Origin: Lithodes maja
Taxonomy: Eukaryota > Arthropoda > Malacostraca > Decapoda > Lithodidae
Length of the DNA stretch: 64,000 bases
Assembly: GCA_037953745.1 (NCBI GenBank)
Contig: JBAKBP010007992.1
Coordinates: 1-64,000, forward strand
Direction of reading: 5' to 3'
Shown in pieces: positions 20,580 through 32,684 of this stretch (positions are counted from its first letter, which is position 1; each line of letters opens with the position of its first letter). A program made the translations under genes and the position numbers. Under the pieces are notes generated by a model. It had not been told where the DNA came from. It saw only the letters and a program-made list of their open reading frames with translations, and made no database searches.

Positions 20580-21107
20580 TGTTACGCCCCTCTGGGACTA
20601 GAAGCTAGGTAATAGTTTACAAGTAATTCGACCTGATTATCGAGAGGTGTAGACACCCCAGAGGGACAACACAAAGACAGGCGTGAGAGGATATAGACGC
20701 TAACTAGTATAAGTACCAGAAACCCAAGTTCTTATGGCACTATGATAATATATGTCTTTATAATCTAAGTGATTATTAGAGTATATCCTCCTCCCACCAG
20801 ACACCCCCTAGCAGGCACTATTATAACATTCCCAGGTATATAGGTAAAACAAAATATTAGTATGGCTTTAGCAAAAGAATAAATAGTCACCAGAGTAAAA
20901 CAACAAAGAAACACTCACACTAATACATATAAAAAAAAAACAGGGGAAGAATTATAACCAATATTTTTATATATTTTTTTTTAATAAAATAAAGTTTTAC
21001 TTACAAGGTGTTATTCAAGTTATAAAATTAATATGTTAAACCATTAAATCAAAAGTGAATTTCGTTAATAAATAATCTAAGTGAATTTAATGTTTATAAA
21101 TAAAGTA

Positions 21108-22830
21108 GGAAGTAAAAGGGGAAGGGAGATCGGCAGGAGTGTTCAAGTTATAGAGGTATTAGTTTATTGTCAGTGGTTGGAAAGCTGTATGGCAGGGTGT
21201 TGATAGAGAGGATAATAAAGTGTACGGAAGTTGCAATAGGAGAAGAACAGTGCGGTTTTAGGAGGGGAAGAGGGTGCGTGGATCAGATGTTTGCAGTAAG
21301 ACAGTTATGCGAGAAGTATTTAGAGAAGCATAAGGAGATATTTTGGGCTTTTATGGACTTGGAAAAAGCGTATGATCGTGTGGACCGTGAAGCAATGTGG
21401 AAGGTGTTAAGGATTTATGAAATAGGAGGAAATTTGTTAGAAGCAGTTAAGAGTTTTTATGAAGGGAGCAGAGCATGTGTGAGAGTAGGAAATGGTGAGT
21501 TGAGTGAATGGTTTGAGGTAAAGGTAGGTTTGCGACAGGGTTGTGTAATGTCACCATGGCTGTTTAATATGTTTATGGATGGTGTGGTGAGGGAGGTGAA
21601 AAGGAGAACTATGGGAAGAGGATTGGGTTTAGTAGGAAAGAATGGTAGAGATTGGGAGTTGAATCAGTTGCTGTTCGCTGATGACACAGCATTGGTGGCG
21701 GATTCTGATGAGAAACTGCAGCAGGTAGTCAAAGAGTTTGGTGTGGTTTGTGGAAGGAGGAAACTGAAGGTGAACGTCAATAAAAGTAAAGTAATGGTGT
21801 GTAATAGGGGAGAGCATAGGGTGAATCTAGATGTGAGGCTGGATGGGGAAATATTGGAACAAGTAGAGTGTTTTAAATATCTAGGAGGAACAATAAGCAG
21901 GAGTGGAGGTATGGAAGTGGAGGTAAAACAGAGAGTGTGTGAAGGAAGGAAGGTTTTCGGAGCAATGGGAAGTATGTGGAAGACGAGAAATCTCGGAGTG
22001 AAAGTAAAAAGTGCACTGTATCAAGGAATTGTTGTGCCAACAGTGATGTATGGGGCTGAGACATGGGCTCTGAAGAAAAAGGAGAAAAGAGGGCTGGATG
22101 TGATGGAGATGAGCTGCTTGAGGAGTATGTGTGGAGTTACTCGTAGAGACAGATTGAGGAATGAAGAGATACGTAGGAGAGTGGGGCAGCAGGAACATTT
22201 GTCAGCCAGAGTGGACAGAAGGGTGCTGAGCTGGTATGGTCATGTTGAACGAATGGGAGATGAAAGGCTTACAAAGAGAATATGTGAGTCAGATACAAGG
22301 GGAGATAGAAGGGCAGGAAGACCCCCATTGAGATGGAGAGACTGTGTAAGAAAGGCTTTGGATGATAGAGGAATGACTATAGATCAGGCAGGGGAAGTGG
22401 TGGTGGACAAGAGTGAATGGAGAATGCTTGTGAATAGTTGAGTGAACACGTGGTCATTTGGAGTAAGGGGTCGGGCGCAAGTTGGACTAGATAATAGTCC
22501 ATCAGGCGCCTGGCCCGGGGAGACGATTAATATGAAGGGTGTGCCTGGAAGTGTGGTGGGAGGGCTTGTGGCTTTGGCTCCGCTGCATGTCTGCCTGCCG
22601 AGATCGGAACCTCTCCGGGTGGTCAGGGGCCGGGGGAGTGCTGGAGCGACCTGGGTAACCCTGGTCTCTGGGTCTTCTCCTGGGTGACCTGGATGTGTGA
22701 GAGTTTGTGTTTTTTATCTGTGTTTATTTTTTGTTTTATGATGTTTTCGTGTTTTCCCTGTTCTTGCTCTGTCTTGAGTCGGCTACCCCCAAAATGGGGA
22801 TTGGGCCTGAGCATATAGATAGATAGATAG
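21108..22830 (+). mobile_element. RTE-like non-LTR retrotransposon, 5' truncated, with 10-bp target duplication
   Basis: Flanked by direct copies of AAATAAAGTA (21098-21107 and 22831-22840). The 5' end is truncated within the RT fingers. The 3' end finishes in a (GATA)n tail (22814-22830) after a GC-rich 3' untranslated part. It inserted into the LTR of family A. Confidence 0.88.
21116..22441 (+). CDS. RTE-like reverse transcriptase, 5' truncated
   Basis: Open from an in-frame TAA at 21113-21115 to TAG at 22439-22441, about 441 codons with no internal break. No ATG lies at the start because the N-terminus (endonuclease and RT beginning) is missing. Motifs: KGDRQECSSYRGISLLS, FMDLEKAYDRVDR (near 21353), LRQGCVMSPWLFNMF (near 21532), the catalytic FADDTALVADS (near 21676), then the C-terminal YGHVERMGDERLTKR and GRPPLRWRD. 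The tail GHVERM plus GRP..RW is characteristic of RTE-type elements. It is preserved but cannot be mobile alone. Confidence 0.88.
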   Translation, partial: KGKGDRQECSSYRGISLLSVVGKLYGRVLIERIIKCTEVAIGEEQCGFRRGRGCVDQMFAVRQLCEKYLEKHKEIFWAFMDLEKAYDRVDREAMWKVLRIYEIGGNLLEAVKSFYEGSRACVRVGNGELSEWFEVKVGLRQGCVMSPWLFNMFMDGVVREVKRRTMGRGLGLVGKNGRDWELNQLLFADDTALVADSDEKLQQVVKEFGVVCGRRKLKVNVNKSKVMVCNRGEHRVNLDVRLDGEILEQVECFKYLGGTISRSGGMEVEVKQRVCEGRKVFGAMGSMWKTRNLGVKVKSALYQGIVVPTVMYGAETWALKKKEKRGLDVMEMSCLRSMCGVTRRDRLRNEEIRRRVGQQEHLSARVDRRVLSWYGHVERMGDERLTKRICESDTRGDRRAGRPPLRWRDCVRKALDDRGMTIDQAGEVVVDKSEWRMLVNS

Positions 22831-24025
22831 AAATAAAGTAAATATTTAATTATAAAGAAATATTAAAGAAAACTAAAACAAATAAAATATCAAATTAAAT
22901 GTTAATATTTAGTTAAAATGGGTTTAAGTCCTGGAGCAACTCACAACCACCCCTATCATCTCCACACTGCTAGGCCCCCACAGGCAGTACGTCGAGAAAG
23001 GTGAGGCGGACAATCCAGGCTTGTAGAATCCAATAAGCACCACCCGTCGAGAACACCATCAGATATGAACTGCCTATGCTCTCCTGCTCAAACCCTATGT
23101 CACCTCTCTTTATGTGTAATGTACCAAGAAGCGCAAGTGGGTACATAGTGATGAGGAGCCGAACTATTGAAGTCCCGTATGCCATTGTGGGTCATACGGT
23201 TCATTGAGGGGTTCAGTCTGGAGTCAAGACGGCTTCCTTTGATAGGAGTAGAGAGAGTGAACCCGGGTGAGCGAGCGAGGCAGGTGTGGCAGGAGGGGGG
23301 TACAGTCACGGACAACAGGCAGTACAGTCACAGCCAGTATATGACTGTGGGAAGAGCCTGCATGATAAGAAGAGCATAACATACCTACCCCCACAAAACC
23401 TTTGTAATGGAGTGGAGAAGGTACTATACAGTATGCTCTGAGGATGAGGGCAGGTTTCGAGATAGGGTGTCCGCGATCCTGTTGTCAACCCCTCGTATGT
23501 GGCGCATGTTAAGTCTGTACTCCTGTAGCAACAAGGCCCATCTGAGAATGCGTTGATTTGAGTTCTTCATTCGATTAATAAACACAAGAGGGTTATGATC
23601 CGTGAAGACAATTATAGGTGTAGAATCCTGTGAAAGATAGCACTCAAACTTTTTAACAGAGTCCACCAAAGCTAAACACTCCTATTCAATAGTAGAGTAA
23701 CTTCTCTGGTATCGTTTAAGCTTAGTCGAATGATAGGCCACAGGATGTAAGATACCACTTTTAGGATCCTCTTGCAAAAGCACTGCCCCAACACCTCGAT
23801 CACTTGTGTCGACCTGGAGATGGTAGGGCAAAGACGGGTCTGGCGAACGGTGTACCGGTTGAGACGAGAGGAGTTCCTTGAGACGGCTATAGGACTCAGC
23901 ACAGGCAGGGCTCCACTCAAACCTCTGTTTCTGACTGGTGAGATCAGTAAGAGGTGAAGAGACCTGTGCAAAATTACTGCAGAATTTACGGCAGAATCCA
24001 CACATCCCAAGGAATCTCATGAGGG

Positions 24026-25832
24026 TGTGACGTTAACCACTTCGTTAGAACCGCATGGCTTGTCCTACAGTGACTTGCTACGATCGCCAGGGCAGTAGAT
24101 GTGGCTACAGTTAATGTATTATTGTGTGCTTTATTTCATATGAAAGCTCGTGTCATGGGCAGTCCAGAAAGGCTCTTTGTTTTTGCCCATGTCAAGGCTT
24201 TATATATTTAATTGCAAAGTATATGTTTTATCATCAAGTAGTAATGATAGGATTTGAGAGAGAGAGAGAGAGAGTAGAACAGAGTGAGAGGAGGCGCGCA
24301 GTGTTTTTTGCCATGCTTGATGACGTCACAGCTGGCTGGCCTCTTGGAGGAGTTTTTACCATGCTTGGTGACATCATGTTTGTCTGGCTTCTTTGTCATT
24401 GGCTGAGGGAATTGTTACCGCTTTTCTATGCGGTGCGAGCTAGTGCTAGTATATATACAGCTCCCTCGCCACTCTCTCCCTCAGATCTGGTTTCTAGAAC
24501 GCATCCCTCTTATCCCTTTGATATCTGTCTCCCCCCTCCGCACCTGAGAACCTTTTCCTCTGCCTATCTCTCTCATTTTCCATATCTTTCACCACCTTTT
24601 ATTAATATTATACCCCCTCTGGTTAACTCTGCACAATCAGCTTCATGCTGGCCAGTTGTATTGTGCATTAAGGTCTGATATAACCCATGTATGTTTAGTT
24701 GTTAAGATAAGTTGATCACGAAGCATTGGTTGGCATTCATATTGTTCAGTACTGCTTCCTGTAATTATTAGTGTTCTGCTGGATTAGATAATGCTAGACT
24801 AGGAGTCTGATACTATAAGGTATTGTTTCCGATGGGTGCTGGCTTTAGTTAAAAGCTGCACGACATACCTGAGAACTGGAGTTGATTGGGTAAATTCTAG
24901 TCTGTGTGCCATTGAGAGTAGAGCATGCACGAATGAGGGCTTTTTGCCTATACCATTCTGCACTGTTCTAAGCTCGTTGTTTGTCTTTGAGATACGCCAG
25001 GAGAACGCTTAATACTTCGGTATGAAGGTTTCTCAAGAGAGCTACCCTTCATTACAACGTAATATTTGACGCACAGACTTGAGATTTGCACTAGGCTATG
25101 CGGCATGCCATGCGCACCAGTATCTCGTATCATTGACTCTAGCTAGACTTTATAAGTCACAGTAGACATTAAGTATATTAAACCAATTACTCTTTTTATG
25201 CATACCCGTTTATGATTACACAAGCATTTCACAGCCTAGTTTGATGTATTGAGACACAAACGACTTAGGCTCTTTTTGTTGATAGGAATACTGCATTGTT
25301 GTGGCGATTATTATTATTTTTGTGGCGTTTAGGATATTCTTGGCTCCGACTGCATTATATATCCTGCCTTTTTGTGTGCATAGTCTGCACGAGCATTGTT
25401 CCGCTGCCTGCCTTTTAGGGTTCCATTTCCGATTCGAGCATCTTGATAGCATCTAACATTTAAAGCAGATTCCTTGTTGGTGTTGAAGGACTTTAGTGCA
25501 CTTTCTTTCATGAAGGAGTGCCTGACATTTATTGATTAAAGTAACGTAAGCTGTAACTTCTCTTACCACCTTACTTTGCATACCATAACCAAGCACCTTC
25601 GGTTATAGGTAGTAATAGGCTGTTTTCACATAACATTAAGCCTAGAGTAGACGCACATTTATTGAGAGTTTAATAACCTATTATTGCATATAGAACTCTG
25701 GAGAGTATTTGTGTTCTTTGTTCACTGGGAATATACATCAGAGGTTGGATCTAGCGCTTTCCGTTGTAGCATTTATGCCATTACTAGTCCAATGAATAAG
25801 AACCCTGATAAATTTAAACCTCAGTCGTAACA
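24026..25832 (+). mobile_element. Solo LTR of family D inserted in family A pol
   Basis: 1807 bp, starting TGTGACGTTAAC and ending GTCGTAACA, flanked by a 4-bp duplication AGGG (24022-24025 and 25833-25836). Removing it rejoins the RT segment TRKSL to MRFLGMCGF, the normal Gypsy order. It is the reverse complement of the solo LTR at 48105-49889. Internal segments resemble the LTR of family B, so D is a related family. Confidence 0.85.
24450..24457 (+). promoter_or_regulatory. Putative TATA box in LTR D
   Basis: TATATATA followed by a C/T-rich segment. It sits about 425 bp from the LTR start in the sense direction deduced from the TGTGACG...CGTAACA ends. The same site lies at 49465-49472 in the inverted copy. 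Confidence 0.45.
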
Positions 25833-28786
25833 AGGGACTTGCGGGTCGTAGGGGTAGGGTATTGCAGTATGGTCCGGATGTTGGCATCCTTGGGTCTCGT
25901 CTGTCCATGTCCTACCACGTGCCCAAGGTAGGTAACTGTGCCTCGGCCGAACGTTGACTTCGCTCGGTTTATCGTGAAGCCGGCACTGGCGAGGCACCCC
26001 AACAACTTCCGCAACCTGGCCACATGCTGTACCCAAGAGTCAGCAACGACGACAATGTCATCAAAATATGCATTAACACCTTCTAAGTTCTGAATAGTAT
26101 GCGAGATGGTTCTTTGGAAAGTTGAGGAAGCATTTATCATACCAAAAGGCATGACCTTATACTGATACAGACCAAAATGGGTGATAAATGGAGAGATCAC
26201 TTTAGCTCGGTCTGTAAGTCCTATCTGATAATAACCCTTTTGCAGGTCAACAGTGGAAACAAATCTAGCCTGTCCCACTTCATCAAGCAAGTCATCTATT
26301 CGTGGGAGACGAAAAGCATGCGCAACTGTTACTGAATTAACTTTACGGTAGTCAGTACACAATCTAAAAGAATCATCTGGCTTGGGGAGAAGGTGAAGCC
26401 CAAGGTGAATAACTTGGTTCAATTAAATCATTATCAAGAAGATATTTGATTTCACATTTTAAAATATCTTTTCTGTGAGGACTAAGCCTGTAAGGTGATT
26501 GTTTTATAGGCTTTACATTTACATCACATAATTTAACATCATGATAGTGAGATTGACAGAATCCAGGACTATCATTAATGACTGTACGAAACTCAAGCAA
26601 GACTGTTATTAAATCACTTTGTTGCTCCTTACTTATATCTTTACAGTACAGTTCAAAATTATCGAAGATTATACTGTTAACAGGGTTACCACCAGGCGTG
26701 GGAACCGGAACACAACTTTGAACAACAGTCTCTGGGTCGTCAATCTCCACTACGGGTTTTGTACATACAGCAAGACACACTGGATCTTCCTCTGGGTCTC
26801 TGTCAAAATAGGGCTTAAGCTGATTAACATGTACTAGGCGTGAACTCTTTTTATGATCAGGAGTCTCGATCACATAGTTTAGTTTAGACAACTTCGTAGA
26901 GACATGGTAAGGTCCCTGATATTTACAATTTAGAAGTTTACCAGACACTGAGAGATAGAGAAGCACTTTGTCACCCACTTTGAATGATCTCTCCCTAGAT
27001 TTCTTGTCATACTGTACTTTCACTTTTGACTGACTCTTCTTCATATTGGCAAGGGCAATCTCTCAGACTGTAGCCATTCTAAGCTTAAGTGAATTGATAT
27101 ATTCAGATACAGTGATAGAAGGATGTGAAGATGGCTCTGTGAACCATGAATCCTTAAGGACTTTCAGAGGGCCTCGAATTTGTCTACCGTACAAAAGCTC
27201 AAATGGAGAATAGCCTAAAGATTCCGGAGGGGTCTCACGAATAGCAAAGAGAAGATAATCTATGTCCTCATCCCAATCTTTACTCGACTCGTGACAGTAT
27301 TCCTTTACCATAGATTTAAAGGTTTGGTGAAAGCGCTCGAGACACCCTTTTGTTTGTGGACGGTATGCTGTAGAGATCTGCTTGTTAATATTAAGTTCCT
27401 TTACAATTTGGGTCATTAAATCACTAGTAAAATTTGTACCTTGATTAGTTTGTATAGATTTTGGAATGCCTACCCTAGTGAATAAATGTAATAAGTGCTT
27501 AGCTACCTGCTTAGATTTAATGTCACGCATAGGGAAAGCTTCTGGATATCTAGTTTAGGCACACATTACAGTCAATAGATATTAGTTACCCTTTTTTGTT
27601 CTAGGCAGAGGGCCCACACAATCTACAAGAATTTTCTCAAATGGTTCAGATGTTATGGAATTGGATGTAAAGGAGCAGGAGGAATCACATCAGAGGGCTT
27701 ACCCACAACCTGACACACATGACATGTTTTTACATATTTCTCAACATCCCTTTTCATACCTGGCCAAAAGTAGTGTTGGAGTAACTTTCTATATGTCTTT
27801 TTCTGTCCCAGATGACCTGATAATCCGTCATGTGCTAAACTGATTACTGGACTTCGAATTGAACTTGGCAAAATGACTTGTGTAGTCTTAGACCAGGTAT
27901 CATTGTCACTAAGCTCAGGCGGGTGATAACTACGCATTAAAACTCCATCTTGATAGTAAATATTAGGGTTTTTAGTGCTAGAAGTAATTTCATCGGCAAT
28001 ATGTCTTAAGGACGCTAAGCTCGGATCAGAATTTTGTGCAACAATTAAATTTGACTTACTGAAATTCTGCTGGGCGAGGTCGTCCCGGACTGGTGTGGGA
28101 AGGTCCACCTCTGTCCTGCCCGATTGAGACTGGGTGACAGCGCACACAGGGAATATCTCTGGATCCGCGGCGTCTATCTCCTCAATCGGGCCGGACGAGA
28201 GGGGAACCTCCCGCAACGTCAGAGCCGGAATCATCCCTGACCCAGCGACATCATTCCTGAGGAGAAAATCCACACCTGGAATGGGCAAATCATTAATCAC
28301 TGCAACTCTTACTTTACCTTTTACCAGATGACTGTCAAGCATTAACTTATCCTCCTTCACCTGTTGTCCCACACCAACTGTTTGCAAGTTTAAGGTTTTA
28401 CCTGTATTGTTTACATTTGAATTATCAGATAATACTTTACGGCTGATGATACTATGGCTGGATCCCGTGTCTCGTAGTATCGTTACCTTCTGACCTGTAC
28501 AATCATTGTTAAGGAAAACTTTACCTGGGACCTTGAAACCTTCAAACAAGTCAGTGGAGAGCTTCGTGACATTGATACATGCCACAGGTTTATTCTGAGG
28601 TTTTTTACCTACTTGTGTATTTGCAAGTGCTAGTTTATAGGTAGCTGAAGTCCTACACCTGGGATGTGTACAAGTTACGATGGTGTGACCTGTCTTTTTA
28701 CAATAGGAACAATACATATCATTTGAAGCAGATCCTCGAGCATAGTTATATGGGAAAGAAAACAAAATATTGAGGTTACCACTCAC

Positions 28787-29786
28787 TTACCTGAGGAGAA
28801 CTAGCAGTGGGCAACCTACACTACTAAATGCTCAGGCCTAACTGGTAAAGTAGTATGGACGCATTTCGTGAGACATATTTAGCATTTTACTGTCTTAATA
28901 CATATGGTGAAGATAATGCGGGTAATTAGTGCCAATATTATAACACTAATGAACAGATACTATGAATCAGATATGACATCAGCAATACCCAGTTAAAATA
29001 TGCCAATGGAGAGAATAATGTGTACAGGCAAGTCTGCAGTTAGGTTCTCGGTACCCACTTACATTTAATCTGATTCCTAGTTTCCGTGACTGACGCACAC
29101 AACTCCTGACATGATAGGACATGATGAAGAGGCATGAGGTGAAAGCACAAGGCAGACAAGATCCTACTTCAATCCTAATCACTAATATTTGATGAAGGTA
29201 GTCATGGCATTGATCTTTTAATATATTGGATTATATTGAAGATGATAAGATGAGGGGTCTATCCTACTCTGAAAATGATTTGGATTATATGATTTGACTC
29301 AGGTGGACGACCGGGGAGCAGGGATTCAATTCCTGTCACCGAAGATACCCATAGAGAATACTAGATACTGCCTGTCAGAGTATGAATGACTAGTATGAGG
29401 AAGGGTATGATTTGAGCACTATTCTGGTGGTGTACGGGTTTTACATATAGACACACTTAACCCTTAGTGAGTATTGAGGTTATGTTATTACTGTAACTTT
29501 ACAAACCTAACCACATATTAATATATATAGAACAGAATAATTTAAAGAGTCCAAGCAATATACATAACCACGGACAACAAAACCATTTTAAATAATAAGT
29601 AAGAAAAATTATGATTAGTAATAATTAAAAATAAAGATTAGCACAATTATTTATAAATACAAAACCCTGTATATATACATATGCAAGTGCGAGAGGTCTA
29701 TCACTATCTTATCTGGTGAACATATTAAACTTCACTCAAGCTCATACACAAAAAAAAAATAAAAATCCCGGTCAGGCCCCCATTTA
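28787..29786 (-). other. 5' leader of family A (non-coding)
   Basis: 1 kb between the 5' LTR and the first coding sequence. It is repeated at about 45441-46442 and, as far as the window goes, from 63680. No ORF of note. Its LTR end (about 29766-29786) reads on the minus strand as a TGGGGGCCTGACCGGGA-like primer-binding region just after the LTR's ...CGTAACA. The tRNA is not assigned. Confidence 0.55.
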
Positions 29787-30180
29787 TGTTACGCCCCTCT
29801 GGGACTAGAAGCTAGGTAATAGTTTACAAGTAATTCGACCTGAATATCGAGAGGTGTAGACACCCCAGAGAGACAACACAAATACAGACGTGAGAGGATA
29901 TAGACGCTAACTAGTATAAGTACCAGAAACCCAAGTTCTTATGGCACTATGATAATTATATGTCTCTATAATCTAAGTGATTATTAGAGTATATCCTCTC
30001 CCCACCAGACACCCCCTAGCAGGCACTATTATAACAATCCCAGGTATATAGGTAACACAAAATATTAGTATGGCTTGAGCAAAAGAATAAATAGTCACCA
30101 GAGTAAAACAACCAAGAAACACTCACACTAATACATATACAAAACAAAACAGGAGAAGAATTATAACCAATATATTTATA
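29787..30180 (-). repeat. Truncated 5' LTR of family A
   Basis: Matches 20580-21000 from TGTTACGCCCC for about 390 bp, then stops matching. Bases 30181-30428 that follow are unrelated sequence ending in (TA)n (30319-30428). The same truncation is found in A' (46443-46836), so it predates the duplications. Confidence 0.75.
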
Positions 30181-30316
30181 AAGTAGGTGTGCAGCTTTCG
30201 CATTACCAAAAACAAAACAAAATAACAAAACAACTGCATACGCAACTCTGCAACCTATAATTCTGCATGTAGTATTGAATCTCTTAGGTAAAATAGGTTT
30301 ATATACAGTATATACA

Positions 30317-32288
<1,972 letters not shown>

Positions 32289-32306
32289 CCTCCCCCAAGA
32301 TTTTAC
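32289..32306 (-). other. Polypurine tract of family B
   Basis: Read on the minus strand, AATCTTGGGGGAGG directly precedes the LTR start TGTGACGC. This is the standard position for plus-strand DNA priming. Confidence 0.7.
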
Positions 32307-32684
32307 TTGCTCAACCCCGAGCTAAAATCTGACAAACACAGAACCCCATCAAGCCCCTCACACCCAGCGACCGCATGGCACTAAAACAAAGCTGAGTTTA
32401 TCACCAAAACACATCTTATTATTAAAAAAAAAATTCACATTTTATAACTCCTCCCAACAATAGCAAAAAGACACAATATCATGCTCCCAGAGCGAGCTTA
32501 CAGCAGCTCAGCCGTTTGATAGTTCGTGGACTACTCAAACTCTATAGGCTATGACAAACTTATACGATTACCTATATCAAAAGAAAGAGTTTTTATATGA
32601 TTTTTATATTTTAATATGTTTTTCCCGGCTGCACTATAAGGGCAGCCTATTTTCCTCCACTCAAACCCACACACCTGTGATAGC

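Larger units (their letters stand above)
20580..23381 (-). repeat. 3' LTR of family A, split by an RTE insertion
   Basis: Starts TGTTACGCCCC on the plus strand and ends GAGCATAACA at 23381 (TG...CA on either strand). Without the RTE and one copy of its target duplication, the LTR is about 1069 bp. Bases 20580-21000 match the 5' LTR segment at 29787-30180. Next to it on the internal side is the plus-strand sequence CCTACCCCCACAAAAC, a polypurine tract on the minus strand. Confidence 0.75.
23424..28786 (-). pseudogene. Family A pol: protease, integrase, RT, RNase H (broken)
   Basis: Minus-strand segments in order: 28786-27653 has a zinc knuckle (CSYCKKTGHTIVTC), protease RDTGSSHSI and integrase HHCC (HDGLSGHLG...CHVCQ). 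Then come ILVDCVGPL and two in-frame stops around 27541-27600. 27530-27063 has the integrase core, where the second catalytic aspartate is Asn (TNQGTNFTS) while the ERFH glutamate is kept. 27044-26373 has the GPY/F module (KYQGPYHV). 26422-25814 has RT with LCTDYRKVNSV and YFDD. 24020-23682 and 23669-23424 have the RT connection and RNase H (FTDHNPLVF, DNRIADTLS). A solo LTR (24026-25832) splits RT from RNase H. The gag N-terminal two thirds is deleted near 28750. It is non-functional. Confidence 0.85.
20580..30180 (-). mobile_element. LTR retrotransposon family A (Gmr1-like Gypsy), decayed
   Basis: Minus-strand element: 3' LTR at 20580-23381 (split by an RTE insertion), polypurine tract just right of 23381, pol 23424-28786, 5' leader 28787-29786, and a truncated 5' LTR from 29787. 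The domain order read on the minus strand is protease, integrase, RT, RNase H, with integrase before RT. Most of gag is deleted. It is interrupted by the RTE element (21108-22830) and a solo LTR of family D (24026-25832). The other copies (A' 43082-46836 and A'' 61321 to the end) keep gag. Confidence 0.85.

Noticed and set aside
29766..29786. Specific tRNA assignment for the family A and B primer sites
   Set aside because: TGG-starting segments are in the right place, but I cannot match them to a particular tRNA 3' end without a tRNA set from this species.
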